Positions 7,603-15,068 of a stretch of 17,737 nucleotides of DNA are shown here, piece by piece. This DNA is from CAZKYP01 sp964556885 (GTDB lineage: Bacteria; Planctomycetota; Phycisphaerae; Sedimentisphaerales; Anaerobacaceae), in the NCBI GenBank assembly GCA_964556885.1, contig CAZKYP010000059.1, forward strand, positions 1 through 17,737, read 5' to 3'. Positions within the stretch are counted from its first letter, which is position 1; each line of letters opens with the position of its first letter. Position numbers and translations under genes: made by a program. The notes under the pieces are model-generated. The model worked only from the letters and a program-made list of their open reading frames with translations, was not told the origin of the DNA and ran no database searches.

Positions 7603-8738
7603 ATGAGTAAACGGCGAGTTGTTATCACGGGCCTTGGTTGTGTGACAGCCCTGGCCGAATCCGCTGATGAGCTTTTCACTGCGCTGTGTCAGGGTAAAAG
7701 TGGTATTTCCACAATCGAGTTATTCGATACGAGCGCGTACCCTGTTCACATCGGCGGCGAAATTAAAAGTTACGATGTCACTAAATACGTCGATCAGCGT
7801 GAAAGTAAACGTATGGATCGCTTTACCCAGTTGGCTGTCGGCGCTGCAAGCCAGGCTGTAAAGGACAGCGGTCTGAATCTCTCAAAAGAGGACGTTTCGC
7901 GAATCGGCGCCATTGTCGGTACGGGCATAGGCGGCATCAAGGAGATAGAAGACCAGCACTTAAGACTTTTGGACAAAGGTCCGTGCAAGGTCTCTCCCTT
8001 CTGTGTTCCGCGGCTTATGGCCAACGCCGCGAGCGGCACCATTGCGATTGTTTTCGGCCTGCGCGGTCCCAACTTCTGTGTTTCAAGCGCCTGCGCCTCC
8101 GGTAATCATGCAATCGGAGAGGCTTTCAACAATATCGTCTGCGGGCGAAGTGACATCATGATAACCGGCGGAGCCGAAGCGGCCCTGACGCCCATAGGGC
8201 TCGCATCGTTCTGTGCCGCCAGGTCGCTCAGCACACGGAACGATGATCCTACCGCCGCTTCAAGACCGTTCGACAAAGGCAGGGACGGTTTTGTCCTTGC
8301 CGAAGGAGCCGGGATACTGGTTTTGGAAGAAGCCGGCCATGCGAAAAAACGCGGTGCAAAAATCTACGCCGAAATGCTCGGCTACAGCGCGACCGACGAC
8401 GGTTATCATATTACCGCCCCCCTGCCTGACGGCGCCGGAGCCGCAATGGCGATGAAGCTGGCGTTGGCCGATGCAGGATTGGATATAGACAAGATAGATT
8501 ATATCAACGCGCACGGGACGGGTACCGAACTGAACGACATCGCGGAAAGCTCGGCGATCCGGTCCGTATTCGGGAAGAACGCATACAATATACCGGTCAG
8601 CTCGACTAAAAGCTGCCTCGGACATTTGCTCGGAGCCAGCGGTGCGGTTGAGCTTATCGTATGTGTAAAAACCATAACCGACTCGACCATTCCACCCACA
8701 ATCAATCTGGAAAATCAGGATGAACGCTGCGATCTGAA
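7603..8738 (+). CDS. fabF: 3-oxoacyl-ACP synthase II, 3' end lost in assembly gap
   Basis: FabF condenses malonyl-ACP with a growing acyl-ACP and is the main elongating enzyme. About 378 residues are present out of a usual ~412. The catalytic residues are all visible: Cys164 in SSACASGNHA, His304 in NAHGTGTELND and His341 in LGHLLGASGA. The sequence stops at CDL just before the N run. The missing part is the last ~35 residues, which include the conserved glycine-rich SNSFGFGGHN-type segment. The open frame seems to continue through the N run into a transporter, but that is an artefact. The start ATG lies 15 bases after acpP, with a poor Shine-Dalgarno. The gene is probably intact in the organism. 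Confidence 0.94.
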
Positions 8739-8838
8739 NNNNNNNNNNNNNNNNNNNNNNNNNNNNNNNNNNNNNNNNNNNNNNNNNNNNNNNNNNNNNN
8801 NNNNNNNNNNNNNNNNNNNNNNNNNNNNNNNNNNNNNN
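8739..8838. other. Assembly gap of exactly 100 N
   Basis: A run of 100 undetermined bases joins two contigs. Exactly 100 is a conventional placeholder for unknown length. The real gap must hold the last ~35 codons of fabF, a spacer and about 20 codons of the antiporter start, so at least about 165 bases are missing if the join is correct. Gene adjacency across it is not proven by this sequence. Confidence 0.97.
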
Positions 8839-9750
8839 GAGCTTTTGGTTAACGGGGCCGTTGGACTGGCTGAGCATTTCGGCATCAGCTCACTTGTTGT
8901 CGGCCTGACGGTGGTTGCAATGGGCACATCGGCGCCCGAAGTGGCCGCAAGTATCGCCGGAGTACTGCATAAATCCGGCGGCGGAGATTTGGCGGTCGGC
9001 AATGTTTTCGGCTCCAATATTGCAAACCTGGCCCTCGTCGGCGGCCTGATTGCACTCATTCGTCCTCTTGAAGTTCAGAAACAAACGCTCCGCCGCGAAA
9101 TACCCGTGATGATATTTACGGCCCTGCTGTTATGGTTTTTTATACATAATTCTTTCTTGTCCAGAACGGAAGCTTTTATGTTGCTTTTATTATTTATCGT
9201 ATTGGTCTATTTAACGATATACGAAGCAAAACGGGAATCAATTCAAACACGAAACGCGATCAAACAGACAAACCATGATTCCAAATATGGTAAATGGAAT
9301 ACAAAAAATATTCTTTTCGTAATCATAGGACTGGCGGGCCTGGCGTTAGGTGCGAAATTGACCGTGGACGGCGCGGTTTCCATCGGCAGACTCATCGGCC
9401 TGAGCGAAGCCGTCATTGCATTGACCATCATAGCATTGGGCACGTCGCTGCCGGAGCTTGTAACCTGCATAGCGGCAGCTATAAAAGGCCACCATGATAT
9501 TTCCGTCGGCAACCTTGTCGGCTCGAACATCTTTAACACCCTGCTTGTCATCGGTGCGGCCGGCGCCGTCAGGCCGTTTAAGATAGAACACAGATTAGCG
9601 GGCGGAACTGATTACTGGATTATGATCGCAGTCAGTGTGGCTTTTGCGCTTGCGATAATAATCGGGCGTCGTGTTATCAGTCGGCTCGCCGGTATTTTGC
9701 TGCTTTGTGCCTACGCCGGGTACATGGTATATCTATGTATACCGGCATAG
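8839..9750 (+). CDS. Calcium/sodium antiporter, CaCA family, 5' end missing
   Basis: This is the C-terminal 303 residues of a cation/Ca2+ exchanger of the inner membrane, similar to E. coli YrbG. Both inverted alpha repeats are present. The first is TVVAMGTSAPEVAASIAG, followed by GNVFGSNIANL. The second is TIIALGTSLPELVTCIAA, followed by GNLVGSNIFNTL. The GTSxPE glutamates and GSN asparagines are the ion-binding residues of the family. A hydrophilic loop rich in Lys, Arg and Asn separates the two halves, as expected. About 20 N-terminal residues (first transmembrane helix) lie in the N gap, so the start is not visible. Ion preference cannot be fixed from sequence. It ends 14 bases before the convergent MarC-family gene. 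Confidence 0.9.
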   Translation, partial: ELLVNGAVGLAEHFGISSLVVGLTVVAMGTSAPEVAASIAGVLHKSGGGDLAVGNVFGSNIANLALVGGLIALIRPLEVQKQTLRREIPVMIFTALLLWFFIHNSFLSRTEAFMLLLLFIVLVYLTIYEAKRESIQTRNAIKQTNHDSKYGKWNTKNILFVIIGLAGLALGAKLTVDGAVSIGRLIGLSEAVIALTIIALGTSLPELVTCIAAAIKGHHDISVGNLVGSNIFNTLLVIGAAGAVRPFKIEHRLAGGTDYWIMIAVSVAFALAIIIGRRVISRLAGILLLCAYAGYMVYLCIPA

Positions 9751-9764
9751 ACACCAACGTATTT

Positions 9765-10340
9765 TCACAGAAACTGCCCCAGTCCTTTTCTTATCAACAT
9801 CACCGCTAAAGCCGCCAGCAACAGGCTTACTATCTTTGACATCGCTTTCGTACCGGCTACACCGAGCACTTTCATGATTATAAATGACGATTTGAAAATA
9901 AAACCGGCAAGCAGAATATTCGCTATAATAGAGATCGTCGTCGCAGTAAGACCGTACTCTGATATTATCAGTATCGATGTTGTCAGAACCGCAGGACCCG
10001 CTATCAGCGGCGTGCCGAGCGGCACTGCGCCAAGCTCATTACCGGGTATGCGTCTTTTCTTTGTCGGGTTCACAATATCGATAATCGCCAGGCAAAACAG
10101 TATCGCCCCGCCTGCAATCATGAAATCGCCCATCTCGATGCCCAACAATCTGAATACGAGCCTGCCTATCAGAATAAAACCCATGGCCAGAATGATTGCC
10201 GTTATCATTGACTGGAGAATCACTTTTATCCGTTCTTTTTGTTCCATGCCGTCGGTAAGAGAAACAAATATCGGCAGGACTCCGATTGCATCGACCGCTA
10301 CGAAAATGGGTATGAAAGATAATAAGATATTTTTAAGCAT
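9765..10340 (-). CDS. MarC family integral membrane protein
   Basis: This 191-residue protein has about six hydrophobic helices. Motifs of the MarC/UPF0056 family are the opening FIPIFVAVDAIGVLPIFVSL, the loop PTKKRRIPGNELGAVPLGTP, and LIAGPAVLTTSILI directly after it. The family was once linked to multiple antibiotic resistance, but that role was not upheld; members are membrane proteins of poorly known function, some called NAAT transporters. I chose the ATG at 10340 rather than an ATG 17 codons further up, because the family begins with the hydrophobic LKNILLSFIPIF and a GGAA lies about 10 bases before this start. It converges on the antiporter and diverges from the EIIA-CBS operon. Confidence 0.88.
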   Translation of the reverse strand: MLKNILLSFIPIFVAVDAIGVLPIFVSLTDGMEQKERIKVILQSMITAIILAMGFILIGRLVFRLLGIEMGDFMIAGGAILFCLAIIDIVNPTKKRRIPGNELGAVPLGTPLIAGPAVLTTSILIISEYGLTATTISIIANILLAGFIFKSSFIIMKVLGVAGTKAMSKIVSLLLAALAVMLIRKGLGQFL

Positions 10341-10429
10341 AATATATTTTCCAGTATTCCAAGGTAACCGAACATCAAATCCCAACTTCAAATACCAACC
10401 ACTTCATCCAGATTACCATTTCTATGGTA

Positions 10430-10477
10430 AAAGTCGATAATGTATAAATCTTTTTTCTTGACTATTATTTCGACTTT
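10430..10477. promoter_or_regulatory. Inverted repeat in the divergent MarC/EIIA-CBS promoter region
   Basis: AAAGTCGA at 10430-10437 is a perfect inverted match to TCGACTTT at 10470-10477, with 32 bases between. A possible -35 box, TTGACT at 10458-10463, lies inside the spacer, though no good -10 follows at 17 bases. The 240 bases between 10341 and 10580 must hold both divergent promoters; I see no gene there. Operator function is a guess. Confidence 0.3.
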
Positions 10478-10580
10478 GTGCTAAATGTGACTTTTCATTT
10501 AATAACTGACAGGTATGAATGACAGGATAAGTAATTCGTTTACCAGTTGGTTATGCTTCCTCTTGTGAAGAGGTAATACA

Positions 10581-11513
10581 GTGATGCCGAAAAAGAATAA
10601 TCATGTTCAGTTCGCCTCGCTTTTCAAATCCACCCAGGTTATATGTCAGACCCAAAAAACAAACCGCGACGATATTCTGCTCGATATTCTTCATTTGCTC
10701 GCATACGAGCGGGGGATTGGAAACGTCAACGATGCGTATCAGGCGGTTCTGGCAAGAGAAAAAGAAATGCCGACAATCGTCGGTCCCGGCATTGCGATGC
10801 CGCACGCACGCCTCGATGCAATCGACAGCATTGTAGTCGGAGTGGCCACGTGCCAAAACGGAATCGTATACGATCCCTTAAATCCCGACAAATTAATCAA
10901 ACTGATTATCCTGACCCTGGCCCCGAAAGCGGCTCCGGGGGCGTATTTACAAACCGTAAGTTCCATCGCGAAGGTATGCCAGGACCCGTCAACCGCCGAT
11001 ACGGTCGCGGGATTCGCAACGGCGGATAAGGTCTGGGAATTTTTCCATCGCGACAGCCTGGAGCTGCCGGACCATTTGCGTGCGTGCGACATAATGGAAC
11101 CCGTGACGATCAAGATGCAGGAGCAGGACACCCTGGAGCACGCCATCGACCTGTTCGTCCGGCACAGGCTGAACGAGCTTCCGGTCGTCGACAAGGACAA
11201 CGAGCTGATCGGCGTCGTGTCGACCTACGAGCTTTTACGCGTATGCCTGCCCGATTATGTTTTGTGGATGGAAGACCTGACGCCGATATTGAATTTCGAG
11301 CCGTTCTCCCAGATTCTCCAGAAAGAAAGCAAAACATGGCTGACAGAAATTATGACCACGGAATATGCAACCGTGGACGAAAACTCGCCGGCTATTCAGG
11401 TCGCGAAGGAAATAACGCGGCAGCACGCGGACCTTGCATACGTGGTGCGCGGCAAGCAGCTCGTCGGCATTGTCACACTTGCGAATTTCCTAAACAAAAT
11501 CCTTCGGGAGTGA
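10581..11513 (+). CDS. PTS EIIA (PtsN-like) domain protein with two CBS domains
   Basis: This is a cytoplasmic regulator with three domains. Residues about 10-155 form a PTS EIIA type-2 domain, with the phosphorylatable His75 in GPGIAMPHARLD. CBS domain 1 covers about 168-225 (CDIMEPVTIKMQEQDTLEHA, then LNELPVVDKDNELIGVVS). CBS domain 2 covers about 255-308 (EIMTTEYATVDENSPA, then LVGIVTLANFL). CBS pairs usually bind adenine nucleotides. The start is GTG 10581 or the ATG right after it at 10584; AGAGG sits seven and ten bases upstream respectively. The permease follows after four bases, so the likely role is control of that transporter by phosphorylation and nucleotide status. There is no EIIB or EIIC here, so sugar transport is unlikely. 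Confidence 0.88.
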   Translation: MMPKKNNHVQFASLFKSTQVICQTQKTNRDDILLDILHLLAYERGIGNVNDAYQAVLAREKEMPTIVGPGIAMPHARLDAIDSIVVGVATCQNGIVYDPLNPDKLIKLIILTLAPKAAPGAYLQTVSSIAKVCQDPSTADTVAGFATADKVWEFFHRDSLELPDHLRACDIMEPVTIKMQEQDTLEHAIDLFVRHRLNELPVVDKDNELIGVVSTYELLRVCLPDYVLWMEDLTPILNFEPFSQILQKESKTWLTEIMTTEYATVDENSPAIQVAKEITRQHADLAYVVRGKQLVGIVTLANFLNKILRE

Positions 11514-11517
11514 ATCT

Positions 11518-13008
11518 ATGTCTCTGACAAACAGGAACGGAAACTCGTTCGGAACAGTTATTCGCATTGCCGTAATGTTCGGCGTCAGCGGCCTCGTGGC
11601 TCTGCTTGCACACTGGATTCACCTCGACCGTCAGCAGATCATGTCATGCTCGATTTTCATGATGGTAATAATGGCTACGCTGCTGTTCTGGAAACTTCGC
11701 CTGGCTATAGCTTTTGTCGGCATCGGCGTCCTGATGGGAACCAACGTACTGACCCTTCCGACTTTTATCCGGGAATGCAAGCTCGACGTGATTTTGTTTT
11801 TAATCGGCATGATGGTGACGGTCGGAGTGCTAAAAGAACTCGGACTGTTCACCTGGATTATCCAAAGCGTTATCTCGATCAGGCAGATCAACGGCCCGAT
11901 GTTTGTCATCATCATTGCTTTTTTAGGAGCGTTCATGGCCTGTGCTGTGGATGAAGTCACTTCGATAGTGTTTGTCGCAACCCTGATTTTCCAGGTGTGT
12001 GACACTTTGAAGGTTCGACCGACGCCGTTTATTATTATCGGTGTGATGGGAACGAATGTCGGCTCCAGCGGTACGATGTTAGGCAACCCGGTCGGAATCG
12101 TGATAGGGCAGAACGCCGTACCACCGCTGAGCTTTCTCGATTTTCTGACATGGTCGTTTCCGATTATGCTGGTAACATTACCCATCTCCATCGTTATTCT
12201 TATGTACTGGTTCAGGCGCGACATCAGCCTGCTTTCGGAGCGGCTTCGGGCCAGACGTGAAATCGGACTGGGACTCGGGCCGCTTGTCGAGGTACCTTAC
12301 AAAAAAGGACTTGCCATCCTTGTCGGAATGATAATCTTCATTGCTTTGCATCACTATATCGAGCACAAACTTGGTCTGGCGCCAAACACGGTTTTGATTG
12401 TCGCACCTCTGGTCATCGCGGGACTGCTTATGCTTTGGCGCCACGAGAGGTCACGACATTATATCGAGTCCGATGTCGAATGGTGGACGCTTCTGTTTTT
12501 CATGATGCTTTTCGCGGTGGCCGGCACTCTGCAGGAGACCCATGTCACCGCCAAAATTGCCGATTATTTCCAGCAGGCCTTCGGGCACCGGCTCTGGATT
12601 CTGACGCCAACCATCATCGGCATCTCGGCTCTCGGCTCGGCCTTCGTGGATAATATTGTATTTGTTGCGGCGTTTATGCCCGTTGTGAACAAACTTGAGC
12701 TGACACCGTTGCTGTGGGCGCTTCTCCAGGGGACATGTCTCGGCGGCAACATTACTATGATCGGTTCAACAGCCAACATTGTCGCGCTCGGCATGCTCGA
12801 GAAACGTTACCGCACACATATACATTTTTTCGAATGGCTAAAAGTCGGAGCTGTTGTCGGCTTAGTTTCCTGTTTGATAGCATGGGCGGGAATAGCAATC
12901 CTTTCGCCATATATGCCAACCGTATCCGACCGCCAGCAAAAGATACTAATGCGGCAGGTGGACCACAGCCATACACTTGAACAACCATCAGCACCCGATA
13001 ACGAATAA
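11518..13008 (+). CDS. ArsB/NhaD-type (IT superfamily) ion permease
   Basis: This 496-residue inner-membrane transporter has about 10-12 hydrophobic helices. It shows the pseudo-symmetric motifs of the ion transporter superfamily. The first half has ACAVDEVTSIVF (Asp145, Glu146) and GTNVGSSGTMLGNPVG (178-193). The second half has GSAFVDNIVFVAAFMP (Asp378, Asn379) and GGNITMIGSTANIVALG from residue 409. The acidic-plus-glycine loop pattern is most like NhaD Na+/H+ antiporters and ArsB arsenite pumps; divalent-anion transporters of the same clan are also possible. No ars genes are nearby, which argues against arsenite. GGGAG, in the end of the upstream gene, sits seven bases before the ATG. It is co-transcribed with the EIIA-CBS gene. 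Confidence 0.85.
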   Translation: MSLTNRNGNSFGTVIRIAVMFGVSGLVALLAHWIHLDRQQIMSCSIFMMVIMATLLFWKLRLAIAFVGIGVLMGTNVLTLPTFIRECKLDVILFLIGMMVTVGVLKELGLFTWIIQSVISIRQINGPMFVIIIAFLGAFMACAVDEVTSIVFVATLIFQVCDTLKVRPTPFIIIGVMGTNVGSSGTMLGNPVGIVIGQNAVPPLSFLDFLTWSFPIMLVTLPISIVILMYWFRRDISLLSERLRARREIGLGLGPLVEVPYKKGLAILVGMIIFIALHHYIEHKLGLAPNTVLIVAPLVIAGLLMLWRHERSRHYIESDVEWWTLLFFMMLFAVAGTLQETHVTAKIADYFQQAFGHRLWILTPTIIGISALGSAFVDNIVFVAAFMPVVNKLELTPLLWALLQGTCLGGNITMIGSTANIVALGMLEKRYRTHIHFFEWLKVGAVVGLVSCLIAWAGIAILSPYMPTVSDRQQKILMRQVDHSHTLEQPSAPDNE

Positions 13009-13216
13009 TAAGAAGTTTACCTCCGAGCGAGAAAATACGATATTTTAAAACGCATAATCAAATTATTTGGAAAATACCGGCCCATACCTCCTTTTTTATC
13101 ATACATTTTTTACTCGAATATTCTACGAAATCCGGTGGCCTTTTTCGATATTAATACTGATGGCACATAAATTACCGGTCCAACAAATTCGCAGTTACTT
13201 TCATCGAATAAAGCCC
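13009..13216. other. Intergenic region before the flagellin promoter, nothing coding seen
   Basis: Together with the sites listed next, this forms a 368-base gap between the permease and flagellin genes. It is AT-rich with short T runs (for example after 13088 and 13107). I see no open frame with a ribosome binding site, no RNA gene and no convincing terminator hairpin for the permease operon. Confidence 0.5.
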
Positions 13217-13243
13217 TTAAGTATCCCCATTTTTAAACGATAA
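13217..13243 (+). promoter_or_regulatory. Sigma-28 (FliA)-like promoter for flagellin
   Basis: TTAAGTAT (13217-13224), 11 bases, then AACGATAA (13236-13243) fits the flagellar sigma-28 pattern TAAAGTTT-N11-GCCGATAA. It matches 6 of 8 positions in each box, with the exact spacing and the diagnostic CGATAA core. It lies about 135 bases upstream of the flagellin start, giving a long leader. No equally good match was found before fliS. Confidence 0.55.
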
Positions 13244-13265
13244 TTGCCTTATGAAAGGGATTTTC

Positions 13266-13289
13266 CTTGTTGTGCAAGATGCACACAAG
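13266..13289 (+). promoter_or_regulatory. Stem-loop in the flagellin leader
   Basis: CTTGTTGTGCA (13266-13276) pairs with TGCACACAAG (13280-13289) across the loop AGA. That gives 10 base pairs with a single bulged T. It sits just downstream of the predicted sigma-28 start and about 87 bases before the flagellin ATG. It has no T tract, so a role in mRNA stability or protein binding is more likely than termination. Confidence 0.45.
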
Positions 13290-13346
13290 AATGGTACTTT
13301 GAAAAATTGTCGTATCGGGGGCTTTAATTAACAGAGCCGCAAAAAT

Positions 13347-13364
13347 ATGTCTGGTACTTTTTAA
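13347..13364 (+). other. Five-codon mini-ORF ending at the flagellin Shine-Dalgarno
   Basis: ATG at 13347 reads MSGTF and stops at TAA 13362-13364, directly before the flagellin GGAG (13365-13368). The ten bases AAAAATATGT around this ATG (13341-13350) are repeated exactly at the true start (13371-13380). TGGTACTTT also occurs twice, at 13292-13300 and 13352-13360. The mini-ORF lacks a good ribosome binding site, so it may be a chance duplication and need not be translated. Confidence 0.3.
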
Positions 13365-13376
13365 GGAGTCAAAAAT

Positions 13377-14192
13377 ATGTTAGCAATTAAAAACAACATT
13401 ATGGCAGCAAACTCTGCTCGACATTTGGGCATGAGCTACGACGCCCTGGCCAAGTCGGTCGAAAGGCTCTCATCGGGTCTTCGTATCAACAGTGCAAAGG
13501 ACGACGCAGCCGGCATGGCTGTTCGTGAGTTGATGCGAGCCGATATCGCCGTTCTGCAGCAGGGTGCTCGTAATGCACTGGACGGAATCAGTATGCTGCA
13601 GACAATGGAAGGAGCCATGGGCACCATCGATGAGGCACTGGTTCGTATGAAACAGTTAGCCGAGCAGGCAGCCACAGGTTCGTATTCGGCAGCACAGCGA
13701 ACCATTATGAACAACGAGTTCAGTGAAATGGCCGCCGAAATCAACCGTATCGCCGGCGCTACGGCGTTCAACGGAAACACGCTGCTCAACAGTGCTACAG
13801 CCTCTGTATCGATTCAATTCGGTGCAGCAACCTCAGATGCCATCAGCATCACCGGCAGCGATATGAGAAGCGCAACTCTCGGTCTTTCCACAGCATCGAT
13901 TGCGAGAGTCGTAAGTGCCCAGGCAGCTTTGCTCACAGTAGCCACTGCTATTACAAACAAGGATACTGCTCGTGCAAGATTCGGTTATAAGATGAACCGT
14001 CTCGAAAGCACCATTCAGGTTATCAACAACCAGGCTGAGAACCTGATAGCGGCAGAATCACGAATTTCGGACGTCGACGTTGCTACTGAAATGGCGGCAA
14101 TGACGAGAACACAGGTGCTTGCACAGGCCGGTGTCGCAATGCTCGCTCAGGCAAACACAATGCCTCAGATGGCACTGACACTGCTCAGATAA
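13377..14192 (+). CDS. fliC: Flagellin
   Basis: This is the filament subunit, exported through the flagellar type III system. It is 271 residues, among the shorter flagellins. The conserved N-terminal D0/D1 part covers about residues 1-140 (SVERLSSGLRINSAKDDAAG, then QRTIMNNEFSEMAAEINRIA and FNGNTLL). The C-terminal part covers about 190-271 (RISDVDVATEMAAMTRTQVL and QANTMPQMALTLLR). The linker of about 50 residues leaves no room for D2/D3 domains, so the filament surface should be almost bare, like Bacillus Hag. AAGGAG lies before the ATG. A sigma-28-like promoter and leader stem-loop lie upstream, a terminator follows, and fliS is next. The symbol is generic; the organism may carry other flagellin genes. 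Confidence 0.95.
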   Translation: MLAIKNNIMAANSARHLGMSYDALAKSVERLSSGLRINSAKDDAAGMAVRELMRADIAVLQQGARNALDGISMLQTMEGAMGTIDEALVRMKQLAEQAATGSYSAAQRTIMNNEFSEMAAEINRIAGATAFNGNTLLNSATASVSIQFGAATSDAISITGSDMRSATLGLSTASIARVVSAQAALLTVATAITNKDTARARFGYKMNRLESTIQVINNQAENLIAAESRISDVDVATEMAAMTRTQVLAQAGVAMLAQANTMPQMALTLLR

Positions 14193-14228
14193 TATAGCAG
14201 TCATTAGAAATATTGACCGTACGAAAAC

Positions 14229-14273
14229 GGGGAGATGACTGTGTACAAAACATAAGTCATCTCCCCATAATTT
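14229..14273 (+). terminator. Terminator-like hairpin after flagellin
   Basis: GGGGAGATGACT (14229-14240) and AGTCATCTCCCC (14255-14266) form a perfect 12-base-pair stem around a 14-base loop, followed by ATAATTT. It begins 37 bases after the flagellin stop. The T tract is poor, so it may act as a 3' stabiliser or partial terminator. Between it and fliS (14274-14444) I see no gene and no clear promoter. Confidence 0.75.
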
Positions 14274-14444
14274 GAGACGTGAGCAACATCAAAATACGCC
14301 TTAATACTACTGAAAACACGGATTGTACTCATCTTGAAAGAAGCTCAATTCAGATATTCGGAACTTTTCGATCTGTTGAGCGTTCAACGACAAAGTAAAC
14401 AAACAAGCATAATACAGCTTATAAATATATAACGAGGCAATATC

Positions 14445-14819
14445 ATGAATGGAATCGCATCATATCAGGAAAATTCGGTAACCACCCAAAGCAAAGGCCG
14501 CCTTATCGTCCTGCTTTACGAGGGGGCTATCAAGTTCATGAAGCTTGCAATCAAGGAACTGGAGGCAGGCAATTATGAAGCAAAAGGTCAATATATTAAC
14601 AGGGCGCGTGAAATAATTAACGAGCTCAATGCCGTCCTGGACATGCAGGCCGGTGGTGAATTGTCCGGCAACCTTCGTAAACTTTACATGTTCATGCAGC
14701 AGCGTCTTTCCGATGCCAATATAAAACGCGATCCGCAAATAATCCGCGAGGTCATTACGATAATGGAAGAACTTAACCATGGCTGGAAAGCAATATCAAC
14801 AAACCAAATTGATATGTGA
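14445..14819 (+). CDS. fliS: Flagellar export chaperone FliS
   Basis: FliS binds the C-terminal D0 helix of flagellin in the cytoplasm, prevents early polymerisation and delivers it to the FlhA export gate. The 124-residue, mainly helical protein has the family pattern: an N-terminal YQENSVTTQSKGRLIVLLYEGAIKFMKLA, with YEGA being the recognisable core (shown across residues 7-35). The later part includes GQYINRAREIINEL, LRKLYMFMQQRL and a Trp near the end. GAGG lies about eight bases before the ATG. FliD, which usually precedes fliS, is not here. The gene lies 252 bases after flagellin and is followed by a strong terminator. Confidence 0.93.
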   Translation: MNGIASYQENSVTTQSKGRLIVLLYEGAIKFMKLAIKELEAGNYEAKGQYINRAREIINELNAVLDMQAGGELSGNLRKLYMFMQQRLSDANIKRDPQIIREVITIMEELNHGWKAISTNQIDM

Positions 14820-14918
14820 AATAATATGAGCCAGCAACCAGTACAAAGTTTTCTGAATCATTATCAACATTTATTATAGCTTTTCATAACCAGACACGAA
14901 TATAAGTCCCTATAAATT

Positions 14919-14952
14919 CCCGCTTATCAGTCCTGGTAAGCGGGTTTGTTTT
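14919..14952 (+). terminator. Rho-independent terminator after fliS
   Basis: CCCGCTTA (14919-14926) pairs perfectly with TAAGCGGG (14937-14944) around a 10-base loop and is followed directly by TTTGTTTT. It lies 100 bases after the fliS stop and has all the features of an intrinsic terminator. Confidence 0.85.
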
Positions 14953-14991
14953 GAGGCGACCTTCCCTGAAAAACGAACACAGATACATTCA

Positions 14992-15007
14992 TTTGTTTCC
15001 AAACAAA
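14992..15007. repeat. Short palindrome upstream of comEC
   Basis: TTTGTTT and AAACAAA flank CC, a perfect 7-base inverted repeat ending 61 bases before the comEC ATG. A weak promoter could overlap it: TTGTTT (14993-14998), 17 bases, TGTAAA (15016-15021). It might be an operator for comEC, but AT-rich palindromes this short can occur by chance. Confidence 0.3.
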
Positions 15008-15068
15008 GTTTAATCTGTAAAAAGATAAAACTTGTGTCTTTCCTTTCATTTCTGTAGTCTGCCCCGTT

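Noticed and set aside
7603..9750. One 715-residue protein joining a ketosynthase and a transporter
   Set aside because: The join runs only through undetermined bases. Both halves are recognisable parts of separate families, and each lacks its expected terminus at the gap.
9874..10440. Plus-strand open frame of 188 codons
   Set aside because: It is the antisense of the MarC-family gene, whose helices and motifs are clear on the minus strand.
10643..11527. Arginine-rich plus-strand frames overlapping the EIIA-CBS gene
   Set aside because: They are out-of-frame translations of a well-supported gene with a phospho-histidine motif and two CBS domains.
11518..13008. Permease as an arsenite efflux pump (arsB)
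   Set aside because: The fold family fits, but no arsR, arsC or arsA is nearby, and the EIIA-CBS partner points to physiological ion or solute regulation.
13140..13320. Sigma-54 promoter before flagellin
   Set aside because: TGGCAC and TGGTAC occur, but no GC lies at the required 10-base distance after the GG. The sigma-28-like site fits much better.
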